Shown here piece after piece: positions 1-8,000 of a stretch of DNA of 12,323 bases. Position 1 is the stretch's first letter; the number at the start of each line of letters is the position of its first letter. The DNA is from JACCYQ01 sp036675565. Lineage in GTDB: Bacteria > Bacteroidota > Bacteroidia > Chitinophagales > Chitinophagaceae. The notes under the pieces were generated by a model that saw only the letters and a list, made by a program, of their open reading frames with translations, did no database searches and had not been told where the DNA came from. The position numbers and the translations under genes are program-made. The stretch covers positions 1 through 12,323 of the forward strand of contig JAKFER010000246.1 of assembly GCA_036675565.1 (NCBI GenBank), given 5' to 3'.

Positions 1-114
1 TTTTTGCCGCTAAAAAGACATTTTTTTTACCGTGAAAAAACGGAATAAATACCGTGTAAATATTTGCTGCAATTAAAATCAAAAGACCATATTCGTTTTA
101 CGAACCACCACTAC
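1..114. promoter_or_regulatory. Upstream region of the operon, possible weak promoter
   Basis: Non-coding leader before the first gene. It is very AT-rich, with T runs at 1-5 and 21-28. The heptamer TACCGTG occurs twice, at 28-34 and 50-56, exactly 22 bases apart (about two helical turns), which could be a paired operator but is short enough to be chance. AATATTTG at 59-66 matches the Bacteroidota -7 consensus TAnnTTTG at all but its first base; no well-placed -33 TTG is visible. CCGT (30-33) and ACGG (40-43) could form a small hairpin. The true promoter may lie to the left of the window. Confidence 0.25.
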
Positions 115-1581
115 ATGCTTTTTCGCCAGAACCTGCTTTTTATCCTTGTCATACTTGCTGCCACCTCTTGCGCTGCACAAATGGATACAACACAGTCCCC
201 GCAAATCCTCTCTTCCAAATACCTTGACATTGTTTCATCCAAAGCCGGCAAATTAGAAGCTAAGCTCGATAAGCAATCTTTAAAAGCCTTACAGCAATGG
301 CAAAGGCAGGAAGCTGGGATAAAAAGAAAATTAGCAAAAACAGATTCATTAAAGGCCGTAGCTATCTTCGGTAATACAGAACAGCAATACGAACAACTGG
401 AACAAAAACTGCAAAGTAAAGCTCCGCTGCAACAATATATCCCGTCGTTAGATTCCATCTCCTCGTCACTGAAGTTCCTGCACCAAAACCCGCAATTGCT
501 TTCCAGTGCCAAAGAAGCCAAAGAGAAATTAGGCACAGCGCTTTCTAAAGTGAAAGGAATGGAAGGAAAGTTTCAGCAGGCAGAGGACATAAAACAATTT
601 ATAAAGGAGAGGAGAGAGTTATTAAAGAATCAACTCGGCAACCTCGGTTTTGCCAAAGAATTAAAAAAACTTAACAAGCAAGCTTATTATTATAGTGAGC
701 AATTAAATGAATACAAATCCTTACTAAAAGATCATAAAAAAGCAGAACGTAAGGCACTTGAACTATTGAGTAAATCAAAACTGTTCAACAACTTCATGCG
801 AAAGAACAGTATGCTGGCCTCTTTATTCCGCTTACCCGGAGATGATCTCTCCCCCACTGGGGGAGCAGGAGGGGGCTCTCTTGCGGGCTTGCAAACAAGA
901 GCCCAGGTAAACGGCCTTATCCAGCAACAAATAGCAGCAGGCGGGCCCAATGCCCAACAACAGTTTCAACAAAACATTCAGCAAGCTCAATCACAATTAA
1001 CTCAATTAAAGGATAAGCTGCTGAAAGCCTCCTCTATTGGGGGAAGTTTGGAGGGGGCCGGGGAGGCCGAAATGCCTGAGGGTTTTAAGCCCAATAATCA
1101 AAAAACAAAAAGCTTTCTCAAAAGATTGGAGCTGGGTACCAATATTCAATCACAAAAAGCCAACGGTTATTTTCCTGTCACCAGCGATCTGGGATTGTCG
1201 CTGGGTTATAAACTCAATGATAAATCGATCATCGGTATTGGAGCCAGTTATAAACTGGGCTGGGGTCAAAATATCAAGCACATCAATATTACAAATCAAG
1301 GCGCTGGAATAAGAAGTTTTGTTGATTGGAAGATCAAAGGTTCATTTTGGTTGAGCGGTGGGTATGAAATGAATTACCGGAGTGAATTTCAAAATGTGGA
1401 GGAATTAAAAGAATTAAATGCCTGGCAGCAGAGCGGACTAATTGGATTGAGTAAAGTAGTGTCGTTGAAGACAAAGTTTTTTAAGAAAACGAAGCTACAA
1501 TTGTTGTGGGATGTGTTGAGTTATCGGCATCTGCCGATAACTCAAACAGTTCTATTCAGAATGAGCTATTGTATTAAATAA
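115..1581 (+). CDS. Exported coiled-coil protein with C-terminal beta-barrel-like domain
   Basis: A 488-aa protein; I do not recognise a named family. The ATG at 115 is chosen because it is followed at once by a signal peptide (MLFRQNLL, a hydrophobic run, then SCAAQ, residues 1-22). An in-frame TTG at 64 would add a charged, unsignal-like extension. Residues ~37-300 are rich in Lys, Glu, Gln and Leu and look like a long alpha-helical coiled coil, broken by a Gly/Pro linker (~239-260). A second Gly-rich linker lies at ~305-323. Residues ~336-488 alternate aromatic/hydrophobic and polar residues with short turns (for example LGLSLGYKL, IIGIGASYKLGWG, FWLSGGYEMNYR), which suggests an outer-membrane beta-barrel. 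It lies 23 bp upstream of the SpvB-like gene, so co-expression is likely. Inferred role: outer-membrane or periplasmic partner of the toxin proteins, perhaps in secretion or anchoring. An alternative is a cell-envelope structural protein unrelated to the toxin. Confidence 0.8.
   Translation: MLFRQNLLFILVILAATSCAAQMDTTQSPQILSSKYLDIVSSKAGKLEAKLDKQSLKALQQWQRQEAGIKRKLAKTDSLKAVAIFGNTEQQYEQLEQKLQSKAPLQQYIPSLDSISSSLKFLHQNPQLLSSAKEAKEKLGTALSKVKGMEGKFQQAEDIKQFIKERRELLKNQLGNLGFAKELKKLNKQAYYYSEQLNEYKSLLKDHKKAERKALELLSKSKLFNNFMRKNSMLASLFRLPGDDLSPTGGAGGGSLAGLQTRAQVNGLIQQQIAAGGPNAQQQFQQNIQQAQSQLTQLKDKLLKASSIGGSLEGAGEAEMPEGFKPNNQKTKSFLKRLELGTNIQSQKANGYFPVTSDLGLSLGYKLNDKSIIGIGASYKLGWGQNIKHINITNQGAGIRSFVDWKIKGSFWLSGGYEMNYRSEFQNVEELKELNAWQQSGLIGLSKVVSLKTKFFKKTKLQLLWDVLSYRHLPITQTVLFRMSYCIK
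847..881. repeat. GC-rich REP-like element inside gene 1, copy 1
   Basis: A strikingly GC-rich island in AT-rich coding sequence. CTCCCCC at 849-855 and GGGGGAG at 859-865 form a perfect 7-bp inverted repeat with loop ACT. A second G-rich block (GGAGGGGGC) follows. Its order (C-run, short loop, G-run, then GGAGGGGGC) is shared with the element at 1027-1067 and, from memory, resembles dispersed palindromic repeats common between genes of Bacteroidota. In this protein it encodes a Gly/Pro-rich linker that interrupts the coiled coil. Confidence 0.5.
1027..1067. repeat. GC-rich REP-like element inside gene 1, copy 2
   Basis: A second GC-rich island with the same order of blocks as copy 1: a pyrimidine-rich CCTCCTCT arm, then TTGGGGGAAG, then GGAGGGGGC. 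The outer ends GCCTCC (1027-1032) and GGAGGC (1062-1067) are exact reverse complements. It encodes the second Gly-rich linker, just before the beta-barrel-like domain. The two copies bracket the last stretch of coiled coil. Confidence 0.45.
1516..1545. repeat. Perfect 14-bp inverted repeat inside the 3' end of gene 1
   Basis: Left arm TTGAGTTATCGGCA (1516-1529) and right arm TGCCGATAACTCAA (1532-1545) are exact reverse complements separated only by TC. The element lies inside the reading frame, in the last beta-strand region, 36 bases before the stop codon. No T-run follows, so it is not a standard intrinsic terminator. It may be an mRNA hairpin that tunes expression between gene 1 and gene 2, or a small palindromic element inserted in frame. 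Confidence 0.9.
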
Positions 1582-1604
1582 AAAATCGAGAATATAAATA
1601 ATTT

Positions 1605-4600
1605 ATGCGTTATCTATTAATCCTTTCTTTTTTTGTCAGCATTCGCTGCTTTTCTCAAACATATACTGAGGAGCAAGCCTTTATAGAAAGAAAATTACCA
1701 GCTTTTATCCCGCCATCGCCTACCGCTGCAAGTATTTCCAAATTAGCAGAGATAGAAGTGAATAATTATAGTGGATTAGCAAATATTTCTATTCCCTTGT
1801 ATACCGTTCAACTCAAGAAAATGACAGTTCCAATCTTTATCAGTTACAATTCGGGAGGGGTAAAGGTCGAAGAGATTGCATCTTCTCTGGGCACAAATTG
1901 GTCATTAAATGCTGGAGGAGTGGTAACCCGGATGGTTAAAGGAATGCCTGATGATTCTCCTCTTGGCTATTTGTCCCAAATTTCAATAGGAAGTTTAGGA
2001 ATAATGAAAGTAGGGGAATACGTAAACTTATATGTTCAAGATCAGTTGAGTCAAGCTGATAAAACCGAGTTTGAACGTGAGGCGGCTGGAGGGGGTTTTG
2101 ATACTGAGCCTGATATTTATACTTATAGCTACCCAGGACATTCTGGAAAATTTTTCATTGCTCCTTCGGGAAGGATTATCCCAATACCTTATGAGCCTAT
2201 TAATATAAGTGGTGATTTTACAAGTGGATTTACTTTTATTGACACAGAAGGAAATAAATATGAGTTTAAGATGCCGGAAACAACATTTAGTTACACTAAT
2301 GTTACTAATGGCGAGACAAATACGATATCTAACAATATTAATCCGGAGAATACAATTTCTTCGTGGTATTTATCAAAAATTACTAGTGTTAATAATGAAC
2401 AAGTAGTTCTTGATTATATAACATCAACAATTAATCCTACCTATAATTCCTATCAAGCGAGATATTTTTTAGCAGAACCAACTATCCCCACAGTCCTTTG
2501 TCCTAGCTCTAGCCCATTTATTTTACAATATACAGTTACTACTAAATCCATTCAGCAAATTCAGCAAGTAAAACTGTCTAAAATCTCTTTTAAGGGGAAT
2601 AATATCGAATTCAATTATACTCATGTTAGACAAGATTTAGGTGGAGATAATGCTTTAACGGAAGTAAAAATTAGCAATGATCATAACTTGCTAAAGAGAT
2701 TCACTTTTTTATATGAATATTATTCAAATAGATTATTCCTTAATGAGGTTCAGGAATCAAATGGAAGCGTTAATATTCCACCTTATGTAATAGAATATTA
2801 TAATGCCGGGAATTTACCTCCGAGGAGTTCATTATCTCAGGACTATTGGGGGTATTATAATGGAGCTTCTAATGCAAGTCTTATTCCGAAAGCATTAAAA
2901 GACCCGCAATTCGAATATTTAGCAACTCTCCCCCTTGTATTAGGCGATGCCGATCGAGAGCCTGATCAAGATAAGATGAAGTATGGAATAATTTCTAAGA
3001 TTACTTATCCAACAGGCGGACATTCAGTTTTTGATTTTGAATCAAATACTTATTCAAAAATTGGCGAAAATGATTATACTGAGACTATTTATACAACTAT
3101 TACAAATCAAACGGCAAGTGCTATCGGGGATGAAACAGGTACAGCTGTCTATAGTCCACCATTTGATATAACTTATCAGCAAGAGGCTAGTATTAATTAT
3201 GATCTTTTTGGAAATCAAACCTCAGTAAGGTTAGTTAAAGTTTCTACAGACGGGGAAACAACTATTTATTTCAGAAATGGAAATAATACTAACACGATTT
3301 CCGGTACTGATAACATAGTTTTAAATACCGGAACTTACAAGCTCAGAGCCTTTAATTACGAAACCGAGTTTCATGCCTCAATTAATATCCAATATAAAAC
3401 AAGATCTAATCCCCAAATCATTCATGAGAAAATGGGGGGCGGCTTACGTGTTAAAAAAATTCTTGATTACGATAATATTACAGATAAGTTCAAAACCAGA
3501 AAATTCATTTACAAGCAAAATTTATCAGATGCGAATACCTGTGGCGTACTTCTAAACAAACCATTTTTTGATTATTATCAAAGACAAATAAGAGTTCAAA
3601 TTTGTCCTGATTCTGATGAAGAGCAATCACATTCGGTAGAAATAGGTGGGAATTATTACGTTAAACTTTCGGCACCTTCAATTTCTTTGGCTACTACAAA
3701 CGGATCATTTGTTGGCTATAAAGGTATCGTGGTTTTAAATGATGAGACAGGACAAGATGGATATAGCAAATTTGAATATCGTGCACCAGATGAATTTCCA
3801 GATCAAGAGTTCTTTGGATTTCCTTTTTCTGCTAACAACTCTAAAGATATTAAAAGGGGCCAGTTAAAGAAACAAAAGGTTTTAGATAAAATTGAAAACG
3901 TTCTTTCGGAAAGTGCTGTAAATTATATTAATGAAAATTATGTTCCAGTATATGGTACTGACTGGTTGGCTGCGGGGGCAAATGTTGGCTATTTAGAGAG
4001 CCATCCTCTTTCTTCAGAATTAAATTTATACGCTAGCCAGAAATACTACATTTTCTCAGAATACGTTAAGCCAGCATTGGAAACGATGACTACCAAGGAT
4101 TCCTACAACAACCTTTCAACAACTCAAAGGACCAATTATTACGATAATACTAATCATTTATTTCCAACTCGCCAGGAAATGATTAATAGTAAGGGAGAAA
4201 AAGAGGTTACCTATACCTTGTTTCCTCAGGACTACCAACCGGATAATTCTTTTGTAAGTAAAATGGTTGAAAAAAATATTCTGGCAGGGCCTATTGAAGT
4301 TGTAAAAACAAAAGAAATAAACGGAGCCGTGAAAATCAAATCAGCTACTTTGATTGAATATAATGTGGATGCTCCTTATATACCCCAAAAAATTTTTGGT
4401 ATTGAAAGCAAATCATTATTGAATTTGGGAGATTTCAAATTTTCAAATAAACCAACAGGCGTTTTACCAAATCTTTCGAGTTCTTATGCCCCTTACACTA
4501 AAGATCAGAATTATACCCAACTTTTAAGTGTCAATAATTTTGACGCTGCTGGTAATGTCCTTGAACAGCAAAGAACGAATGATCTCAAACAGTCTTACAT

Positions 4601-5081
4601 CTGGGGCTACAACAATACATATCCTATTGCAGAAGTTGTTAATGCTTCAGTAAAGGATATTTTTCATACTTCATTTGAGGATATAGAAGGCAACAGCACG
4701 GTTGGTGACAGTAAAACAGGAAAAAAGAGCAGAACGGGAGGCTATTCAAAATCATTATCCAATCTTACTAATGGCTCATACATACTCAGCTATTGGCAAA
4801 AATCAGGCGGCACATGGAGTTTACAAACAAGTACGGTTACAGTAAGTACTAATACATATCCAATCAATTTATCCGGGCAGGTAGACGAGGTGAGATTTTA
4901 TCCTTCAACTGCTCAGATGACAACCTATACCTATGAACCATTAATCGGCATGACCAGCCAATGCGATGTCAACAATCGTATTACTTATTACGAGTATGAT
5001 GGATTTGGAAGATTAAAGTTGCTGAAGGATCAGAATGGCAATATTATCAAAACCATGGACTACAAGTATAAAACCAATTAA
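1605..5081 (+). CDS. SpvB/TcB-like exported protein with C-terminal YD repeat
   Basis: A 1158-aa protein. Residues 1-18 (MRYLLILSFFVSIRCFSQ) form a signal peptide. Residues ~46-117 contain SGLANISIPLY, then ISYNSGGVKV, then GTNWSLNAGGVVTR; this order matches the N-terminal SpvB/TcB signature in which a 'good-looking' beta-sheet shell begins. A conserved-looking GGGLRVKKI lies at 611-619. Residues ~1018-1110 (starting DIFHTSFED, later YILSYWQKSGGTW) look like a small beta-sandwich. The end has a YD repeat (YYEYDGFGRLKLLKDQNG, then IIKTMDYKYK) close to the stop, the usual ending for this Bacteroidota group, so I take it as full length. The gene lies 23 bp after gene 1 and 10 bp before gene 3. 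Inferred role: the TcB-like half of an RHS/Tc shell partnering gene 3. An alternative is a cell-surface YD-repeat protein acting independently. Codon content is more AT-rich than gene 3 (19 of 60 G+C in 2221-2280). Confidence 0.85.
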   Translation: MRYLLILSFFVSIRCFSQTYTEEQAFIERKLPAFIPPSPTAASISKLAEIEVNNYSGLANISIPLYTVQLKKMTVPIFISYNSGGVKVEEIASSLGTNWSLNAGGVVTRMVKGMPDDSPLGYLSQISIGSLGIMKVGEYVNLYVQDQLSQADKTEFEREAAGGGFDTEPDIYTYSYPGHSGKFFIAPSGRIIPIPYEPINISGDFTSGFTFIDTEGNKYEFKMPETTFSYTNVTNGETNTISNNINPENTISSWYLSKITSVNNEQVVLDYITSTINPTYNSYQARYFLAEPTIPTVLCPSSSPFILQYTVTTKSIQQIQQVKLSKISFKGNNIEFNYTHVRQDLGGDNALTEVKISNDHNLLKRFTFLYEYYSNRLFLNEVQESNGSVNIPPYVIEYYNAGNLPPRSSLSQDYWGYYNGASNASLIPKALKDPQFEYLATLPLVLGDADREPDQDKMKYGIISKITYPTGGHSVFDFESNTYSKIGENDYTETIYTTITNQTASAIGDETGTAVYSPPFDITYQQEASINYDLFGNQTSVRLVKVSTDGETTIYFRNGNNTNTISGTDNIVLNTGTYKLRAFNYETEFHASINIQYKTRSNPQIIHEKMGGGLRVKKILDYDNITDKFKTRKFIYKQNLSDANTCGVLLNKPFFDYYQRQIRVQICPDSDEEQSHSVEIGGNYYVKLSAPSISLATTNGSFVGYKGIVVLNDETGQDGYSKFEYRAPDEFPDQEFFGFPFSANNSKDIKRGQLKKQKVLDKIENVLSESAVNYINENYVPVYGTDWLAAGANVGYLESHPLSSELNLYASQKYYIFSEYVKPALETMTTKDSYNNLSTTQRTNYYDNTNHLFPTRQEMINSKGEKEVTYTLFPQDYQPDNSFVSKMVEKNILAGPIEVVKTKEINGAVKIKSATLIEYNVDAPYIPQKIFGIESKSLLNLGDFKFSNKPTGVLPNLSSSYAPYTKDQNYTQLLSVNNFDAAGNVLEQQRTNDLKQSYIWGYNNTYPIAEVVNASVKDIFHTSFEDIEGNSTVGDSKTGKKSRTGGYSKSLSNLTNGSYILSYWQKSGGTWSLQTSTVTVSTNTYPINLSGQVDEVRFYPSTAQMTTYTYEPLIGMTSQCDVNNRITYYEYDGFGRLKLLKDQNGNIIKTMDYKYKTN

Positions 5082-5091
5082 GCTGCACTTC

Positions 5092-8000
5092 ATGAATTAT
5101 ATGAACCAAACCCTGCATCAAAGATTGGTGCTATCTGCCTGCATAAAGCCCGCCTTAATAAGGATTATTGCTGTACTGCTTCTGGCTAATGGTTTTGTGT
5201 TGAGTGTACAGGGCCAAAGCGACACAACAGAAAAAAGAGTTGCAGTAGATAAATCAAAAAAGAAAACAGGGCGGAGTCAGCAATCGGCCGAGGCAATGTT
5301 CCTGCCGCCCCCCGATGGCTGTACTCTTAATGGTAATACTTCGGTTACGGGGGGGGGCACTTATACCTATTTTTTAATTTGCAGCGAGGGACAAATGGCT
5401 GATTACTGGGGCGTAACCGGCGGTACCATCATTGATTCGTGGGGTGACGAAATAACTGTTCAATGGTGCAGTACGGGTTGTGGCTCAGGGAGTGTGCGGG
5501 CTTATAGCGAGGCAACCGGGCTGTTGGCAAGTAAAACGGTAACTATTTCCTCACCTCCAGCCCTTCAAGCGGGTTCTATTAGTAATCCGACCCAAACAAT
5601 CAGCTATAATACAGTGCCTGCCCAAATTAATGCTTCGTCAGCAAGCGGCGGCAGTTGTGGAGGAGCCTATTCGTATCAATGGAGATCAAGTCTTGACAGT
5701 GATATATTCACCGATATCCCGGGCGCAACCGGTCAAAATTATCAACCGGGAGCACTTACTACTACAACGTACTATCAAAGAAGGGTCACTTGCAATGGAT
5801 CTTCTCTTTACACCAATATGGCTACTATTACGGTTACCATACCTCCGCTAAACGGGGGTAGTATTACCAGTGGTAACCAGGCTATTACTTATAATACGAT
5901 TCCTTCTACCATTACTGCATCAGTAGCCACAAACGGTAACTGTGGTACCAGCTATGTTTACCAGTGGCAGGTGTCAACTGATAATACAAACTTTACGGAC
6001 ATCGGCGGCGCTACCGGGCAAAATCTTTCTTTCAGTGCTGGGGAAACACAAACAAAATATTACCGCAGAAGAACAACCTGTAGCAGCGAAACAGCCTATA
6101 CCGGTAGTGTAACAATAACGGTGGCCGCCCCGTTAAATGGTGGAAGCATTACCAGTTCTAACCAGTCCATCACCTATAATACGATTCCGGCCACAATTAA
6201 TGCATCGGCCGCATCAGGCGGTAACTGTGGTGGCAGCTATAGTTATCAATGGCAGTCATCAACAGATAATGTAAACTTTACTGACATCGGCGGAGCCACG
6301 GCACAAAACCTTTCCTTCAGCAGTGCGGAGACCCAAACAAAATACTATCGCAGAAGAACCATCTGCGCTAGTGAAACACAATATACTGGTAGTGTAACAG
6401 TAACAGTAGCTGCGCAATTAAATGGAGGAAGTATCACCAGCGCCAATCAAACGATAACGTATAATGCCATACCTGCTACCATTACGGCATCGGTGGCAAC
6501 AAACGGTAACTGCGGCACCAGCTATGTTTACCAATGGCAATCATCGACCAATAATATAACTTTTACAGACATCAGTGGTGCCACAGCTCAAAATCTTTCC
6601 TTTACTGTTGCCCAAACACAAACGAAGTATTATCGCAGAAAGACCAGTTGCAGTAGTGAAATACAATATACCGGTAGTATAACAGTAACGGTGGCTGCGC
6701 AATTAAACGGGGGTAGTATTACCAGCACTAATCAATCCATTGCTTATAATACTGTGCCGGCTGTTATTAATGCGACAATAGCCACAAATGGGAATTGCGG
6801 TAGCAGCTATATCTATCAATGGCAAAGCTCTCTAAATAATGTAACCTTTACTAATATATCAGGGGCCACTGTTCAAAACTTAACATTAACCGCTCAGACC
6901 CAGACAAAATATTATCGTCGCAGAACAACCTGTAGTAGTGAGATACAATACACCGGAAGTGTGCAGGTGATTGTTGCCTTTAATGTGGGTTGTTTAAATG
7001 GATCACAATCTATACAACCAGGCGGTGCCGTAACAGCACTAACGATCAGCAACCTGGGAGGAGGGACTTGCGGCGCTTATAGTTATCAATGGGAGTTGTC
7101 AACCGATGAGATTACCTGGACGATCATCAGTGGGGCTACAGCAAATAGTTATACTCCGTCTTCTCCTGCAAAAACAACCTACTACCGGGTAAAAATAAGC
7201 TGCGCAGCAGAAAGTGGTTATACCAACCCGGTCTCCATAAAAGTAAAAGCCGCGGTTACTACCATTATCCCTGACGGTTCTGCAGCCAGCGCATCTCAAA
7301 CAGCTGTGGCTATGCCATCCTATGCTGCGGGTACGGATGCCAATAATATGAACTATATCCGGGTAAGAACTTTTGTAAAGCCTGGTATTACCAGTATTAC
7401 TACTGCCGATGCGCAAACCGATAAATATGATGTAAGCCAGGCCACCGAATATTTTGACGGGTTGGGAAGAAGTATACAGACAGTAATAAAAAATAGTACT
7501 CCTGGAGGTAAAGACATGATCAGTACTACCTGGTACGATGAGTTTGGTAGGGTGGCACAAAAGTATATGCCTTATACCGATAACCTGGCCACCGGCAACT
7601 TCCGTTTGGACCCCACAACACAACAACCTGCTTTTTATAATAGCTATTTTAATAATACGGAAGGCTTTTATTATTCCAAAACATTGTATGAAGCCTCTCC
7701 GCTGAATCGTGCATTAAAGGAAACGGCTCCTGGTAAAAGCTGGACAGGAAATGATAAAGGTGTACGGGGGGAACAAAGAACCAATCGCAGTTGTGAAGAT
7801 GTAAAAATATGGAACATTGCTTCAGCCATTGGTTCAGTGCCACAGGTAGCAGGCATGTACAAAGCCGGAGAGTTATATGTAAATGTGACTACAGATGAGC
7901 ACGAAAACAAAGCGATCGAATACAAGGACAAAGAAGGACAGACTATATTAAAAAAAGTGCAGGTGTCAGATATTTTGCAGGATGGACATACCGGGTGGCT

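Noticed and set aside
64..114. TTG start for gene 1
   Set aside because: The extension is charged and precedes a good signal peptide that begins exactly at the ATG at 115; the TTG is also part of a possible -7 box.
163..180. Lipoprotein signal (ATSC) in gene 1
   Set aside because: The lipobox is weak, with Ala at -3 and no Leu; AAQ just after is a normal signal peptidase I site, so a lipoprotein is possible but not favoured.
1037..1312. Alternative plus-strand frame within gene 1
   Set aside because: It overlaps the coherent barrel-like coding region and starts inside a GC-rich repeat; the product looks random.
5035..5091. Upstream in-frame ATG for the RHS toxin at 5035
   Set aside because: It lies inside gene 2's YD repeat and would put a non-signal sequence before the clear signal peptide; starts at 5092 or 5101 fit export and the 10-20 base gap.
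5563..7251. CRISPR-like array
   Set aside because: The repeat unit is 285 bases, in frame, and encodes Ig-like domains.
7099..7626. Long minus-strand open frame opposite the toxin
   Set aside because: It is a shadow of the codon pattern in the opposite strand; its product has no recognisable domain or signal, and it lies wholly inside a strong RHS gene.
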